DNA of 64,000 nucleotides from Microbacterium pumilum (GCF_039530225.1 NZ_BAAAOH010000001.1:1674001-1738000); one strand, 5' to 3'. Shown: positions 50,384 through 60,655, numbered from the stretch's first letter. Notes: generated by a model not told the origin, from the sequence alone. Numbers and translations are program-made.

Positions 50384-50797
50384 ATGGTGGAGTCCATCGC
50401 ACGAGTGCGACACATCCGCGTGACCCCTCAGAAGGCTCGTCGTGTCGTCGCCCTCATCAAGGGCAAGCAGGCTCAGGAGGCCCTGGCCATCCTGAAGTTC
50501 GCGCCGCAGGCTGCAAGCGAGCCGATCTACAAGCTCGTCGCCGCCGGGATCGCGAACGCTCGCGTGAAGGCCGACAAGGACGGCGAGTACCTGGACGAGC
50601 AGGACCTGTACGTGGCCAACGCGTACGTCGACGAGGGCACGACGCTCAAGCGTTTCCAGCCCCGTGCTCAGGGTCGCGCGTTCCAGATCAAGAAGCGCAC
50701 GAGCCACATCACGGTCGTGCTCTCGACGCCGGAGGTCGCTGATGCTTCGACAAGCTCAGCAACCGCGGGAACCAAGAACAAGAAGGCGAGCAAGTAA
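50384..50797 (+). CDS. rplV: 50S ribosomal protein L22 with repeat-derived C-terminal tail
   Basis: 137 residues. Residues 1-115 are a normal L22, including the tunnel-lining hairpin region ([23 protein letters not shown]). Residues about 118-137 are an Ala/Ser/Thr tail ending NKKASK. The DNA at 50745-50765 that codes ASTSSAT within it is a copy of the CTTCGACAAGCTCAGCAACC dispersed repeat, so a repeat has been absorbed in frame. TAA overlaps the rpsC ATG by one base. Confidence 0.97.
   Translation: MVESIARVRHIRVTPQKARRVVALIKGKQAQEALAILKFAPQAASEPIYKLVAAGIANARVKADKDGEYLDEQDLYVANAYVDEGTTLKRFQPRAQGRAFQIKKRTSHITVVLSTPEVADASTSSATAGTKNKKASK
50745..50765. repeat. CTTCGACAAGCTCAG-family repeat inside rplV
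   Basis: CTTCGACAAGCTCAGCAACC lies in the 3-prime end of rplV and is translated. It matches the repeat at 12161-12182 and, on the other strand, those at 35363-35380 and 62397-62444. Confidence 0.75.
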
Positions 50798-51558
50798 TGG
50801 GCCAGAAGGTAAACCCGTACGGCTTCCGCCTCGGCATCACCACCGACCACGTGTCGCGCTGGTTCTCCGACTCGACGAAGCCCGGACAGCGCTACGCCGA
50901 CTACGTGGCCGAGGACATCAAGATCCGGAAGCTGCTGCAGACGAGTCTCGACCGTGCCGGCGTGAGCAACATCGAGATCGAGCGCACGCGCGACCGCGTC
51001 CGTGTCGACATCCACACCGCCCGCCCGGGCATCGTGATCGGCCGCCGCGGCGCCGAGGCCGAGCGCATCCGCACCGACCTCGAGAAGCTCTCCGGCAAGC
51101 AGATCCAGCTGAACATCCTCGAGGTCAAGAACCCCGAGGCCGACGCTCAGCTCGTCGCGCAGGGTATCGCCGAGCAGCTCTCCGCTCGCGTGGCATTCCG
51201 CCGCGCGATGCGCAAGGGCCTGCAGGGCGCGCAGCGCGCGGGCGCCAAGGGCGTCCGCATCCAGGTCTCCGGCCGCCTCGGCGGCGCTGAGATGAGCCGG
51301 TCGGAGTTCTACCGCGAGGGTCGTGTGCCGCTACACACGCTGCGCGCGAACATCGACTACGGCTTCTACGAGGCCAAGACCACCTTCGGCCGCATCGGCG
51401 TGAAGGTCTGGATCTACAAGGGCGACCTCACCAACAAGGAACTGGCGCGCGAGCAGGCCAACGCACCGAAGGCACCCCGTGGTCGTGACGACCGCGGTGG
51501 CGACCGTCGCCGTGGCCCGCGCAACGATGCCCCCGTGGCAGAAGGAGCGTCTGCCTGA
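50797..51558 (+). CDS. rpsC: 30S ribosomal protein S3
   Basis: 253 residues. The KH domain with [11 protein letters not shown] and the C-terminal domain ([12 protein letters not shown]) are intact; the last 30 residues are an Arg/Gly/Asp-rich tail. S3 lies at the mRNA entry channel. One-base overlaps with rplV and rplP. Confidence 0.98.
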   Translation: MGQKVNPYGFRLGITTDHVSRWFSDSTKPGQRYADYVAEDIKIRKLLQTSLDRAGVSNIEIERTRDRVRVDIHTARPGIVIGRRGAEAERIRTDLEKLSGKQIQLNILEVKNPEADAQLVAQGIAEQLSARVAFRRAMRKGLQGAQRAGAKGVRIQVSGRLGGAEMSRSEFYREGRVPLHTLRANIDYGFYEAKTTFGRIGVKVWIYKGDLTNKELAREQANAPKAPRGRDDRGGDRRRGPRNDAPVAEGASA

Positions 51559-51977
51559 TGCTTATTCCCCGCAAGGTCAAGTACCGTAAGCAGCACCACC
51601 CCGGCCGTTCCGGCCAGGCCACCGGTGGCACGAAGGTGTCGTTCGGTGAGTTCGGCATCCAGGCCATCACGCCCGCGTACGTGACGAACCGTCAGATCGA
51701 GTCCGCTCGTATCGCGATGACGCGTCACATCAAGCGTGGCGGAAAGGTGTGGATCAACATCTACCCCGACCGTCCGCTCACGAAGAAGCCGGCCGAAACC
51801 CGCATGGGTTCCGGTAAGGGTTCGCCGGAGTGGTGGGTCGCAAACGTCAAGCCGGGTCGCGTCCTCTTCGAGGTCGCGGGCGTCAACGAGCAGCTCGCTC
51901 GTGAGGCCCTCACCCGTGCCATTCACAAGCTGCCTCTCAAGGCACGCATCATCAAGCGCGAGGAGGGCGACGCGTAA
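51558..51977 (+). CDS. rplP: 50S ribosomal protein L16
   Basis: 139 residues, [19 protein letters not shown] start and the [18 protein letters not shown] loop that reaches toward the peptidyl transferase centre. One-base overlaps on both sides show translational coupling. Confidence 0.98.
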   Translation: MLIPRKVKYRKQHHPGRSGQATGGTKVSFGEFGIQAITPAYVTNRQIESARIAMTRHIKRGGKVWINIYPDRPLTKKPAETRMGSGKGSPEWWVANVKPGRVLFEVAGVNEQLAREALTRAIHKLPLKARIIKREEGDA

Positions 51978-52291
51978 TGGCGATCGGCACCAAGACGCTC
52001 GCACCGAGCGAGCTCGACACTTTCGAGGACCAGCGCCTCGTCGAGGAGCTGCGCAAGGCCAAGGAAGAGCTGTTCAACCTGCGCTTCCAGTCGGCCACCG
52101 GCCAGCTCGAGAGCCACGGCCGCATCCGTGCGGTCAAGCGCGACATCGCGCGGCTCTACACCGTGATCCGTGAGCGCGAGCTCGGCATCCGTGCCACGCC
52201 CGCGCCCCTGGAGGTCGCCGCCAAGGCGAAGAAGACGAAGGCCAAGAAGGCGGATGCCGCCGACGTGGCCGTAAAGGAAGAGGCCGAGTAA
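51977..52291 (+). CDS. rpmC: 50S ribosomal protein L29 with Lys/Ala-rich tail
   Basis: 104 residues, against about 65-80 in many bacteria. The two-helix core ([20 protein letters not shown]) is followed by a low-complexity [11 protein letters not shown] tail of about 30 residues. L29 sits by L23 at the tunnel exit. One-base overlaps with rplP and rpsQ. Confidence 0.96.
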   Translation: MAIGTKTLAPSELDTFEDQRLVEELRKAKEELFNLRFQSATGQLESHGRIRAVKRDIARLYTVIRERELGIRATPAPLEVAAKAKKTKAKKADAADVAVKEEAE

Positions 52292-52680
52292 TGGCTGAGA
52301 CCACTGAAAAGGGCGCCGAGAAGAAGGCCGCCCCGAAGAAGGCCGCTGCCAAGGTCGAGGCCCCCGTGGCCGAGGCCGTGGAGGCCAAGGGACACGAGTC
52401 CTCCGCGCACGACGTGCGCGACGCCGATGCCCGCGGTTACCGCAAGGCACGTCGCGGCTACGTCGTGAGCGACAAGATGGACAAGACCATCGTCGTCGAG
52501 GTCGAGGACCGCGTGAAGCACCCCCTCTACGGCAAGGTCATCCGTCGCACCTCGAAGGTCAAGGCGCACGATGAGGCGAACAGCGCCGGCATCGGCGACC
52601 TCGTCCTCATCAACGAGACCCGCCCGCTGAGCGCGACCAAGCGCTGGCGCCTGGTGGAGATTCTGGAGAAGGCCAAGTGA
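52291..52680 (+). CDS. rpsQ: 30S ribosomal protein S17 with N-terminal extension
   Basis: 129 residues against about 80-90 in the family. The first 48 are Lys/Ala/Glu-rich; the S17 OB-fold begins near [21 protein letters not shown]. An internal start would lie within the extension, but ATG 52291 is coupled to the rpmC stop and is the best choice. The rplN GTG overlaps its stop. Confidence 0.95.
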   Translation: MAETTEKGAEKKAAPKKAAAKVEAPVAEAVEAKGHESSAHDVRDADARGYRKARRGYVVSDKMDKTIVVEVEDRVKHPLYGKVIRRTSKVKAHDEANSAGIGDLVLINETRPLSATKRWRLVEILEKAK

Positions 52681-53045
52681 TTCAGCAGGAATCCCGCCTC
52701 AAGGTCGCCGACAACACCGGCGCCAAGGAACTGCTCACGATCCGCGTGCTCGGTGGCTCGCACCGCCGGTACGCCGGTCTGGGCGACACCATCGTGGCAA
52801 CGGTCAAGGATGCGATCCCGGGCGGCAACGTCAAGAAGGGCGATGTGGTCAAGGCCGTCATCGTCCGCACCAAGAAGGAGACGCGCCGTCCCGACGGCTC
52901 GTACATCAAGTTCGACGAGAACGCCGCCGTCATCCTGAAGAACGACGGGGAGCCCCGCGGCACCCGCATCTTCGGACCGGTCGGCCGTGAGCTTCGCGAC
53001 AAGAAGTTCATGAAGATCGTCTCGCTGGCGCCGGAGGTCATTTAG
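52677..53045 (+). CDS. rplN: 50S ribosomal protein L14
   Basis: 122 residues, the standard length. GTG start at 52677 overlapping the rps[22 protein letters not shown] is the family N-terminus. L14 is at the subunit interface. First gene of the spc segment, here fused without a gap to the S10 operon. Confidence 0.98.
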   Translation: MIQQESRLKVADNTGAKELLTIRVLGGSHRRYAGLGDTIVATVKDAIPGGNVKKGDVVKAVIVRTKKETRRPDGSYIKFDENAAVILKNDGEPRGTRIFGPVGRELRDKKFMKIVSLAPEVI

Positions 53046-53047
53046 TC

Positions 53048-53407
53048 ATGGCGAAGATCAAGAAGGGTGACCTGGTTCAGGTCATCGCGGGCGCGAAGCC
53101 CGAGCGTGGCGGCGACCGCGGCAAGCAGGGCAAGGTCCTCGAGGTCCTCGTCGAGCAGAACCGCGTGATCGTCGAGGGCGTCAACTACGTCACCAAGCAC
53201 ACCCGCGTGGGCCAGACCCAGCGCGGCACCAAGACCGGTGGCATCGAGACCTTCGAAGCCCCGATCCACATCTCCAACGTCGCCGTCGTCGACCCCTCGA
53301 GCAAGAAGCCGACCCGTGTCGGCCACCGCGTCGAGGAGCAGACGAAGGATGGCGTGAAGCGCACCGTCCGCGTGCGCTACGCGAAGAAGTCAGGCAAGGA
53401 CCTCTGA
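53048..53407 (+). CDS. rplX: 50S ribosomal protein L24
   Basis: 119 residues. The KOW motif ([26 protein letters not shown]) is at the start. An assembly initiator for 23S rRNA. Starts 2 bp after the rplN stop and ends 2 bp before rplE. Confidence 0.98.
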   Translation: MAKIKKGDLVQVIAGAKPERGGDRGKQGKVLEVLVEQNRVIVEGVNYVTKHTRVGQTQRGTKTGGIETFEAPIHISNVAVVDPSSKKPTRVGHRVEEQTKDGVKRTVRVRYAKKSGKDL

Positions 53408-53409
53408 TT

Positions 53410-54000
53410 ATGAGCAGCACAACTGCCGTGGAGGCTGGCAAGATCCAGCCCCGCCTGAAGCAGAAGTACAACGGCGAGATCAAGAAGGCGCTGCAGGAGG
53501 AATTCGGCTACCCGAACGTCATGCAGATCCCCGGGCTCGTCAAGGTGGTCGTCAACACCGGCGTCGGCGAGGCAGCTCGCGACAGCAAGGTGATCGATGG
53601 CGCGGTCGACGACCTCACCAAGATCACCGGCCAGAAGCCGGTCGTCACGAAGGCCCGCAAGTCCATCGCGCAGTTCAAGCTGCGTGAGGGCCAGGCAATC
53701 GGCGCGCACGTCACCCTCCGTGGCGACCGTGCATGGGAGTTCCTGGACCGTCTCGTCAACCTCGCGCTGCCCCGCATCCGCGACTTCCGTGGCCTCTCGG
53801 GCACGCAGTTCGACGGGAACGGCAACTACACGTTCGGTCTCCAGGAGCAGTCCGTGTTCCACGAGATCAACCAGGACAAGATCGACCGCGTCCGCGGGTT
53901 CGACATCACCGTGGTGACGTCGGCCAAGACGGATGCCGAGGGCCGCGAGCTTCTGCGCCTCCTCGGCTTCCCGTTCCGCTCGGACGACGCCCAGGCTTGA
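53410..54000 (+). CDS. rplE: 50S ribosomal protein L5
   Basis: 196 residues. It binds 5S rRNA; conserved segments [20 protein letters not shown] and [17 protein letters not shown] are present. In many actinobacteria rpsN would follow; here 82 bp without a gene separate it from rpsH. Confidence 0.98.
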   Translation: MSSTTAVEAGKIQPRLKQKYNGEIKKALQEEFGYPNVMQIPGLVKVVVNTGVGEAARDSKVIDGAVDDLTKITGQKPVVTKARKSIAQFKLREGQAIGAHVTLRGDRAWEFLDRLVNLALPRIRDFRGLSGTQFDGNGNYTFGLQEQSVFHEINQDKIDRVRGFDITVVTSAKTDAEGRELLRLLGFPFRSDDAQA

Positions 54001-54082
54001 TCCATCGACGCATCCGCGTCATCCCACCACAGGTCGGCCGTCGTGTAACGGCGTACGAAACCTGGTGAACGAAGGAAACACC

Positions 54083-54481
54083 ATGACAATGACAGACCCG
54101 GTCGCAGATATGCTGACCCGTCTGCGCAACGCGAACTCGGCGCACCACGACTCCGTGTCGCTGCCGAGCTCGAAGCTCAAGACCCACATCGCCGAGATCC
54201 TCAAGCGCGAGGGCTACATCGGGGACTGGAACGTCGAGGACGCCCGCGTCGGCCAGACCCTCACGCTCGAGCTCAAGTACGGCCCGAACCGCGAGCGGTC
54301 GATCGCCGGGATCAAGCGCGTCTCGAAGCCCGGCCTCCGTGTCTACGCGAAGTCGACCGAGATCCCCACCGTCCTCGGTGGCCTCGGCGTCGCCATCCTC
54401 TCCACCTCCTCTGGTCTTCTCACCGACCGCCAGGCCGAGCAGAAGGGCGTAGGTGGGGAAGTCCTCGCCTACGTGTGGTGA
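54083..54481 (+). CDS. rpsH: 30S ribosomal protein S8
   Basis: 132 residues from ATG 54083, with GAAGGAAA upstream; the longer frame starting at 53933 lies inside rplE and is not credible. The core [15 protein letters not shown] and the C-terminal [11 protein letters not shown] are typical. S8 is the repressor of the spc operon in several bacteria. Confidence 0.98.
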   Translation: MTMTDPVADMLTRLRNANSAHHDSVSLPSSKLKTHIAEILKREGYIGDWNVEDARVGQTLTLELKYGPNRERSIAGIKRVSKPGLRVYAKSTEIPTVLGGLGVAILSTSSGLLTDRQAEQKGVGGEVLAYVW

Positions 54482-54487
54482 TCTGAC

Positions 54488-55024
54488 ATGTCGCGTATCG
54501 GACGTCTCCCCATCGACATCCCCGCCGGCGTCACCGTCGCGGTGGACGGCCAGGATGTCGCCGTCAAGGGCCCGAAGGGCGAGCTTGCGCTCACCGTCTC
54601 GCGTCCCATCGAGGTCAAGGTCGAAGAGGGCCAGGTCGTCGTGACCCGCCCCGACGACGAGCGCGCATCGCGCTCGCTGCACGGCCTGACGCGGACGCTC
54701 ATCAACAACAACATCATCGGCGTCACCACGGGCTACACCAAGGGCCTCGAGGTTGTCGGCACCGGCTACCGCGTCGTGCAGAAGGGCAGCTCGATCGAGT
54801 TCGCGCTCGGCTTCTCGCACCCCGTCCTGGTCGAGCCCCCCGCGGGGATCACCCTGACGGTCGAGGGCAACAACAAGGTGACCGTGAGCGGCATCGACAA
54901 GCAGGCCGTCGGCGAGGCGGCTGCAAACATCCGCAAGATCCGCAAGCCCGAGCCTTACAAGGGCAAGGGTGTGCGCTACGCCGGCGAGGTCGTTCGGCGC
55001 AAGGCCGGAAAGGCTGGTAAGTAA
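54488..55024 (+). CDS. rplF: 50S ribosomal protein L6
   Basis: 178 residues, [15 protein letters not shown] start and the C-terminal [14 protein letters not shown] motif. L6 lies near the sarcin-ricin loop. 6 bp after rpsH and 2 bp before rplR. Confidence 0.98.
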   Translation: MSRIGRLPIDIPAGVTVAVDGQDVAVKGPKGELALTVSRPIEVKVEEGQVVVTRPDDERASRSLHGLTRTLINNNIIGVTTGYTKGLEVVGTGYRVVQKGSSIEFALGFSHPVLVEPPAGITLTVEGNNKVTVSGIDKQAVGEAAANIRKIRKPEPYKGKGVRYAGEVVRRKAGKAGK

Positions 55025-55026
55025 CC

Positions 55027-55386
55027 ATGGCTGTGAAGTCGAAGACAGACGCGCGCGCGCGTCGTCACTCCCGCCTTCGCAAGAAGGTCATCGGCACCGA
55101 GCTGCGTCCGCGCCTTGTCGTCACGCGTTCGGCCCGCCACGTCTTCGTGCAGGTCGTCGACGACAGCAAGGGCCGCACCGTGGCCTCGGCGTCGACGCTC
55201 GAAGCGGACCTGCGTTCGTTCGAGGGTGACAAGACCGCCAAGGCGCGCAAGGTCGGCGAGCTCGTCGCCGAGCGCGCGAAGGCTGCCGGCGTCGAAGACG
55301 TCGTGTTCGACCGCGGCGGCAACCGCTACGCGGGACGCGTTGCGGCGATCGCCGACGGCGCCCGCGAAGGGGGTCTGAACCTGTGA
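55027..55386 (+). CDS. rplR: 50S ribosomal protein L18
   Basis: 119 residues; a 5S rRNA-binding protein with the [20 protein letters not shown] core and C-terminal [26 protein letters not shown]. Its stop overlaps the rpsE GTG. Confidence 0.98.
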   Translation: MAVKSKTDARARRHSRLRKKVIGTELRPRLVVTRSARHVFVQVVDDSKGRTVASASTLEADLRSFEGDKTAKARKVGELVAERAKAAGVEDVVFDRGGNRYAGRVAAIADGAREGGLNL

Positions 55387-56087
55387 GCGATGCAGTGAAC
55401 AACAACAACGGGGAGACCGAAGTGACCACCGAGCAGGCGCCTGCCGAGCAGGCCGCTCCCGTCGAGGCGACCACCGAGCGCGAGCGCGAGCCGCGTCGCG
55501 GTGGCCGCGAGCGCAACGCGAACCAGCGTGACCGCGGTTCGCGCGACGCCGACAAGAGCCAGTTCCTCGAGCGCGTCGTGACGATCAACCGCGTCTCGAA
55601 GGTCGTCAAGGGCGGTCGTCGCTTCAGCTTCACGGCGCTCGTCGTCGTGGGCGATGGCAACGGCGTCGTGGGCGTCGGCTACGGCAAGGCCCGCGAAGTG
55701 CCCCTCGCCATCTCGAAGGGCGTCGAAGAGGCCAAGCGCAACTTCTTCCGCGTGCCGCGCTCCGGCTCGACCATCCCGCACCCTGTTCAGGGTGAGGCAG
55801 CCGCCGGTGTGGTGCTCCTGCGCCCCGCCGCCGCCGGTACCGGTGTCATCGCGGGTGGACCCGTCCGCGCCGTGCTCGAGTGCGCCGGCATCCACGATGT
55901 CCTCTCGAAGTCGCTCGGCTCGTCGAACACGATCAACATCGTGCACGCGACCGTCGCCGCCCTGAAGCAGCTCGAGGAGCCCCGTGCGGTCGCCGCACGT
56001 CGCGGACTCGAGTTCGACCAGGTCGCGCCGGCTCGTCTCGTGCGTGCGGAGGCCGAGGCCGCCGCTGCTGCGAAGGTAGGTGCCTGA
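55383..56087 (+). CDS. rpsE: 30S ribosomal protein S5
   Basis: 234 residues with an acidic then Arg-rich N-terminal extension of about 55 residues before the S5 double-stranded RNA-binding core ([20 protein letters not shown]). GTG 55383 is coupled to the rplR stop; a GTG at 55422 is a possible alternative. S5 helps translational fidelity. Confidence 0.96.
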   Translation: MSDAVNNNNGETEVTTEQAPAEQAAPVEATTEREREPRRGGRERNANQRDRGSRDADKSQFLERVVTINRVSKVVKGGRRFSFTALVVVGDGNGVVGVGYGKAREVPLAISKGVEEAKRNFFRVPRSGSTIPHPVQGEAAAGVVLLRPAAAGTGVIAGGPVRAVLECAGIHDVLSKSLGSSNTINIVHATVAALKQLEEPRAVAARRGLEFDQVAPARLVRAEAEAAAAAKVGA

Positions 56088-56272
56088 TGGCCTCGCGTCT
56101 CAAGGTGACACAGATCAAGTCCAAGGTGAGTGAGAAGCAGAACCAGCGTCACACGCTGCGAAGCCTCGGTCTCAAGCGGATCGGCGACTCGGTCGTCCGT
56201 CCGGACGACGCGCAGACGCGCGGTTACGTCAAGACCGTCGCACACCTCGTGAAGGTTGAGGAGATCGACTAA
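56087..56272 (+). CDS. rpmD: 50S ribosomal protein L30
   Basis: 61 residues, [20 protein letters not shown], the usual size. One-base overlaps with rpsE and rplO. Confidence 0.97.
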   Translation: MASRLKVTQIKSKVSEKQNQRHTLRSLGLKRIGDSVVRPDDAQTRGYVKTVAHLVKVEEID

Positions 56273-56862
56273 TGGCTGACAAGGCCGAGAAGAACACCGC
56301 CGAGGCCGAGGTCAAGGCTCCGAAGAAGGCTGCCGCCGACACGGCGTCTGCGAAGAAGGCCGACAAGGCGGATGGCGCGAAGAAGGCTTCGGCTTCGAAG
56401 AAGTCCGACGTCCCCGTGGCGCGCCCCGGCGTGCTGAAGGTGCACCACCTGCGTCCCGTCCCCGGGTCGAACACTCCCAAGACCCGCGTGGGTCGTGGAG
56501 AGGGCTCGAAGGGCAAGACGGCCGGTCGTGGCACCAAGGGCCAGAAGGCCCGCTATCAGGTCAAGGTCGGCTTCGAGGGTGGGCAGATGCCGTTGCACAT
56601 GCGCACCCCGAAGCTCCGCGGATTCAAGAACCCGTTCCGGGTCGAGTACCAGGTCGTGAACCTGGAGAAGCTCGCCGAGCTCTACCCCAAGGGTGGCGAC
56701 GTCACCATCGGCGACCTCGTCGCCAAGGGTGCAGTGCGCAAGAACGAGAAGGTCAAGGTGCTCGGCACCGGCGACATCTCGGTGAAGCTCAACGTGGCGG
56801 TCGACAAGGTCTCGGGTTCCGCCGAGCAGAAGATCGTCGCCGCGGGCGGCACCGTCAAGTAG
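56272..56862 (+). CDS. rplO: 50S ribosomal protein L15 with Lys/Ala-rich N-terminal extension
   Basis: 196 residues against about 145-150 in the family. The first 47 are a low-complexity Lys/Ala/Asp stretch; the L15 fold starts at [25 protein letters not shown] 56272 overlaps the rpmD stop. A strong terminator 6 bp after the stop separates it from secY. Confidence 0.96.
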   Translation: MADKAEKNTAEAEVKAPKKAAADTASAKKADKADGAKKASASKKSDVPVARPGVLKVHHLRPVPGSNTPKTRVGRGEGSKGKTAGRGTKGQKARYQVKVGFEGGQMPLHMRTPKLRGFKNPFRVEYQVVNLEKLAELYPKGGDVTIGDLVAKGAVRKNEKVKVLGTGDISVKLNVAVDKVSGSAEQKIVAAGGTVK

Positions 56863-56867
56863 TGCGC

Positions 56868-56899
56868 AGCGGGGGCCGGAGCTTGCTCCGGCCCCCGCT
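56868..56899 (+). terminator. Terminator hairpin between rplO and secY
   Basis: A perfect 15 bp inverted repeat (AGCGGGGGCCGGAGC 56868-56882 with 56885-56899), followed by GGGTTACCCT but no T tract. It suggests that secY-adk-map is at least partly a separate unit. Confidence 0.8.
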
Positions 56900-56909
56900 G
56901 GGTTACCCT
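56883..56909 (+). promoter_or_regulatory. Candidate secY promoter
   Basis: TTGCTC (56883-56888), a short 15 bp spacer and TACCCT (56904-56909) overlap the terminator. Spacing and match are poor; the best evidence for a promoter is the terminator just upstream. Confidence 0.25.
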
Positions 56910-56958
56910 GGTTGACGGTACGCCCGTTCGTACCGCCATCCCTTCTGGAGGCATCCTC

Positions 56959-58281
56959 TTGTTCAGCGCCATCGCGCGGGTCTTCCGTACCCCCGACCTT
57001 CGTCGGAAGATCGCATTCACTCTGGCGATCATCGCCTTGTACCGGCTCGGTGCCCACATCCCGGCCCCGTTCGTCGACTTCCCCAACGTGCAGGACTGCC
57101 TCCGGCAGTCCTCCGGCACCGAGGGTCTGCTGTCGTTGGTCAACCTGTTCTCCGGCGGCGCCCTGCTGCAGCTGTCGATCTTCGCGCTCGGCGTCATGCC
57201 GTACATCACCGCGACGATCATCGTGCAGCTGCTGCGCGTCGTCATCCCGCACTTCGAGACCCTCTACAAAGAGGGCCAGTCGGGGCAGGCGCGTCTCACG
57301 CAGTACACCCGCTACCTCACGATCGCGCTTGCACTGCTGCAGTCGACGACCCTCGTGACGGTGGCCCGCAGCGGCCAGCTGTTCGGCACCAGCAGTGTGC
57401 CCGAGTGTCAGCAGCTGCTGACCAACGACGTGTGGTGGGCGCAGCTGCTCATGATCATCACGTTGACCGCCGGCACCGGCCTCATCATGTGGTTCGCCGA
57501 GCTCATCACCGAGCGCGGCATCGGCAACGGCATGTCGATCCTGATCTTCACGTCCATCGCCGCGTCCTTCCCGACCGCGATGGGTGCGATCTGGGCGACC
57601 AAGGGCTTCGAGGTCTTCCTCCTGGTCCTCGCCGTCGGCATCGTCGTCGTGGCTCTCGTCGTGTACGTCGAGCAATCGCAGCGACGCATCCCGGTGCAGT
57701 ACGCCAAGCGCATGGTCGGCCGACGCACCTACGGCGGCACGAACACCTACATCCCGATCAAGGTCAACATGGCAGGTGTCGTGCCGGTCATCTTCGCCTC
57801 GTCGCTGCTGTACATCCCGGCGCTGCTCGCGCAGTTCAACCAGCCGCAGGCGGGGGAGACCCCGGCTGGCTGGGTCGTCTGGATCACGAACTACCTGACC
57901 AAGGGCGATCACCCGCTCTACATGCTGCTGTACTTCCTGCTCATCGTCGGCTTCACCTACTTCTACGTCGCGATCACGTTCAATCCTGTCGAGGTCGCCG
58001 ACAACATGAAGAAGTACGGCGGGTTCATCCCCGGCATCCGTGCCGGTCGTCCGACCGCCGAATACCTCGACTACGTGCTGACGCGCATCACCCTGGCCGG
58101 TGCGATCTACCTGGGCCTCATCGCCCTCCTTCCGCTCATCGCCCTTGCGACGGTCGGTGCCAACCAGAACTTCCCGTTCGGTGGCGCATCGATCCTGATC
58201 ATCGTCGGTGTCGGTCTCGAGACCGTGAAGCAGATCGACGCCCAGCTGCAGCAGCGCCACTACGAAGGACTACTGCGATGA
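56959..58281 (+). CDS. secY: Preprotein translocase subunit SecY
   Basis: 440 residues, ten membrane helices expected and compatible with the hydrophobic pattern. TTG start at 56959 is fixed by CTGGAGG at 56945-56951. SecY is the channel of the Sec translocon, which the adhesin, lipoprotein and membrane proteins of this window would need. Overlaps adk by 4 bp. Confidence 0.98.
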   Translation: MFSAIARVFRTPDLRRKIAFTLAIIALYRLGAHIPAPFVDFPNVQDCLRQSSGTEGLLSLVNLFSGGALLQLSIFALGVMPYITATIIVQLLRVVIPHFETLYKEGQSGQARLTQYTRYLTIALALLQSTTLVTVARSGQLFGTSSVPECQQLLTNDVWWAQLLMIITLTAGTGLIMWFAELITERGIGNGMSILIFTSIAASFPTAMGAIWATKGFEVFLLVLAVGIVVVALVVYVEQSQRRIPVQYAKRMVGRRTYGGTNTYIPIKVNMAGVVPVIFASSLLYIPALLAQFNQPQAGETPAGWVVWITNYLTKGDHPLYMLLYFLLIVGFTYFYVAITFNPVEVADNMKKYGGFIPGIRAGRPTAEYLDYVLTRITLAGAIYLGLIALLPLIALATVGANQNFPFGGASILIIVGVGLETVKQIDAQLQQRHYEGLLR

Positions 58282-58901
58282 CCCTTCGACCGACTCAGGA
58301 TGGCGCGGCATCCCGGCTGCTCATCGTCGGACCCCAGGGTTCCGGCAAAGGCACCCAGGGCATCCGCATCGCCGAGGCGTTCGGAATCCCCGCGATCTCC
58401 ACCGGAGACGTCTTCCGCGGAGCCGTCGCGGCAGGTACGGAGCTCGGACTTCAGGTGCAGGCGATCATCGCGGCGGGCGACCTGGTCTCGGATGAGCTGA
58501 CGAGCGCGGTCGTCCGCGACCGGCTGGCCCAGCCCGACGCGGCCCACGGCTTCCTGCTCGACGGATACCCGCGCAACCTTGCTCAGGTGCGTTCGCTCGA
58601 CGAGTTCCTCGATGGTCGCGGCCAGGAGTTGGATGCCGTCATCGAGCTCGACGTGCCGCGCGACGAGAGCATCGCGCGACTCTCGCTGCGCGCGACGGAG
58701 CAGGGCCGCACGGATGACACCGAAGAGGTCATCGCGAACCGTCTCGCGATCTACGAGCGCGAGACCTCGCCGATCCTCGACGTGTACCGCGATCGCGGCA
58801 TCGTCGACGTGATCGACGGTCTGGGCTCGCTCGATGAGATCACCGACCGGGTCATCGCGGCGCTCGAGGCCCGGGGCATGAGTCGCCCGGCCGCGGCCTG
58901 A
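58278..58901 (+). CDS. adk: Adenylate kinase
   Basis: 207 residues from ATG 58278 (ATGA overlap with secY); the frame is open far upstream inside secY but that is not coding. P-loop GPQGSGKGT (18-26), the AMP-site STGDVFR and LDGYPRN are present, and the LID is the short zinc-free type (RATEQGRTDD). It converts ATP and AMP to two ADP. Next gene 4 bp away. Confidence 0.97.
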   Translation: MTLRPTQDGAASRLLIVGPQGSGKGTQGIRIAEAFGIPAISTGDVFRGAVAAGTELGLQVQAIIAAGDLVSDELTSAVVRDRLAQPDAAHGFLLDGYPRNLAQVRSLDEFLDGRGQELDAVIELDVPRDESIARLSLRATEQGRTDDTEEVIANRLAIYERETSPILDVYRDRGIVDVIDGLGSLDEITDRVIAALEARGMSRPAAA

Positions 58902-58905
58902 AACC

Positions 58906-59745
58906 GTGGCGCTGCGCCGTTCGATCTACAAGTCCCCCGCCCAGCTGCGGGCGATGGTGGAACCGGGGCTCATCACGGCCGCCGCGCTCGACGCCGCCCG
59001 CTCGCTGATCGCGCCAGGCGTCACCACCGCCGAACTGGATGCCGCGGCATCCGACCTCATCATCGCGCGCGGTGCGAAGTCCAACTTCAAGATGGTGCGC
59101 GACTATCGGCACACCATCTGCGCGTCGGTGAACCAGGAGGTCGTCCACGGGATACCCGGCGACCGGGTGCTCGAGCCGGGCGACATCCTGTCCGTCGACG
59201 CGGGGGCCGAGTACAAGGGCTGGAACGGCGACTCCGCGTTCTCGGTCGTGCTGCCGGATCCTTCTCGTCCTGCTGTGGTCGCCGAGCGCGAGCGACTGTC
59301 GGACGTGACCGAGGGGTCGCTGTGGGCGGGCATCGCGGCGATGGCCACGGCATCGCACATCGGCGAGATCGGCACGGCGGTGCAGGGCTACATCGAGGCG
59401 AATGCTCCGGATGGCGGCTACGGCATCCTGCGCGAGTACGTCGGGCACGGCATCGGACGCACCATGCACGAATCGCCGTCGGTCTTCAACTACCGCGTCG
59501 CCGACCCGGGTCCTGAGGTGCGGCCCGGGCTGGTCCTGGCGATCGAGCCGATGGTCGTCATCGGCGACCAGGCGACCTTCGTCGAGGACGACGGCTGGAC
59601 CGTGTCGACGCTCGACGGCTCAGCCGGCTCACATTGGGAACATAGCGTCGCCGTGCACGATGGGGGCATCTGGGTTCTGACGGCGCCCGACGGCGGAGCC
59701 GCCGGGCTCGCGCCGTTCGGCGTCACACCGCGAGAGATCGCGTAA
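58906..59745 (+). CDS. map: Methionine aminopeptidase type I
   Basis: 279 residues, GTG start. The pita-bread fold ligands are visible: D98, D109, H181, E214 and E245, with the substrate His H81. It removes N-terminal Met from nascent proteins. An exact GGATGCCGCGGCATCC lies inside the gene at 59037-59052 (coding DAAAS). Translationally coupled to adk. Confidence 0.97.
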   Translation: MALRRSIYKSPAQLRAMVEPGLITAAALDAARSLIAPGVTTAELDAAASDLIIARGAKSNFKMVRDYRHTICASVNQEVVHGIPGDRVLEPGDILSVDAGAEYKGWNGDSAFSVVLPDPSRPAVVAERERLSDVTEGSLWAGIAAMATASHIGEIGTAVQGYIEANAPDGGYGILREYVGHGIGRTMHESPSVFNYRVADPGPEVRPGLVLAIEPMVVIGDQATFVEDDGWTVSTLDGSAGSHWEHSVAVHDGGIWVLTAPDGGAAGLAPFGVTPREIA

Positions 59746-59757
59746 CGGAGAAGGACG

Positions 59758-60453
59758 ATGATGGCTGGTGGGGCGCGCAGGGTCAACTGGTTCGCGATCT
59801 GGGTGAGTGTCGCAGTGGTGGCGGTGCTCGTCGGCGTCGGCGTGCTCGTCGTGACTCTCAACAACCAAGCGACCGACCCGGGCCCGGGCGAGCCGCCCAC
59901 GGCGTCGAACATCGACACCGACACGGGCGCGATCCTCGTCGGCAGCGGCGAGTCCACCATGGACACGTACATCGACTTCATGTGCCCCATCTGCAACCAG
60001 TTCGAGCAGGCCTACGGCGAGGCCATCCAGGGTCTCGTCGACGACGGGACGATCACCCTCGGCATCCACCCGATCGCCATCCTCGATCACCAGTCGCAGG
60101 GAACCGAGTACTCCACGCGTGCGGCGAGCGCCATGTACTGCGTGGCGGTGGCGGATGCGGATGCCGTCGTCCCGTTCATGCAGGCGATGTATGCGAACCA
60201 GCCGCAGGAGGGTTCGACCGGCCTCACCGACGAGCAGATCCTGGGCATCGCGGCTGCCGCCGGAGTCAGCGACATCGACGATTGCGTGAACAGCGGCCGC
60301 TACTCGAAGTTCGTGACGGCGATGACCAAGGAGACGCCCGTTCAGCCCGGCGCGGCCGGCGTCGGAACGCCGACCATCGCGATCAACGGCGAGGTCATCG
60401 CGAACTCGACACTTCCGGAGCCCGCCGACCTCGCGTCGCTGTTCGCGTCGTAG
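59758..60453 (+). CDS. DsbA/DsbG-like membrane-anchored thioredoxin-fold protein
   Basis: 231 residues. An N-terminal membrane helix (about 11-35), then a thioredoxin-fold domain with a CPIC active site at C76-C79 (DFMCPICNQFE) and a cis-Pro loop GTPTIAING. Likely a periplasm-facing disulphide oxidoreductase acting on exported proteins. Starts 12 bp after map, so probably co-transcribed; ATG 59758 and 59761 are both possible. Confidence 0.9.
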   Translation: MMAGGARRVNWFAIWVSVAVVAVLVGVGVLVVTLNNQATDPGPGEPPTASNIDTDTGAILVGSGESTMDTYIDFMCPICNQFEQAYGEAIQGLVDDGTITLGIHPIAILDHQSQGTEYSTRAASAMYCVAVADADAVVPFMQAMYANQPQEGSTGLTDEQILGIAAAAGVSDIDDCVNSGRYSKFVTAMTKETPVQPGAAGVGTPTIAINGEVIANSTLPEPADLASLFAS

Positions 60454-60655
60454 CCCGCGCGCCGCGCGCCGTGCGCGGTCGAACCCACACCCTGAGGCCC
60501 GAGCCCACCTCTCCGTGCGGCGGCGATGCGTGGGCTCGAGCGCAGATCTGTGGGTTCGCGCGGACCGGTCCTCCCCAGCGAGCGGATCGGTGGCTTCGTG
60601 CACGAGTGTGGACGACGGATGCTGCAGCACGAGGACGCGCGCACACGATGGGCGG

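Noticed and set aside
54001-54082. Possible rpsN in the rplE-rpsH gap
   Set aside because: Only 82 bp with no reading frame or CxxC motif of zinc-type S14.
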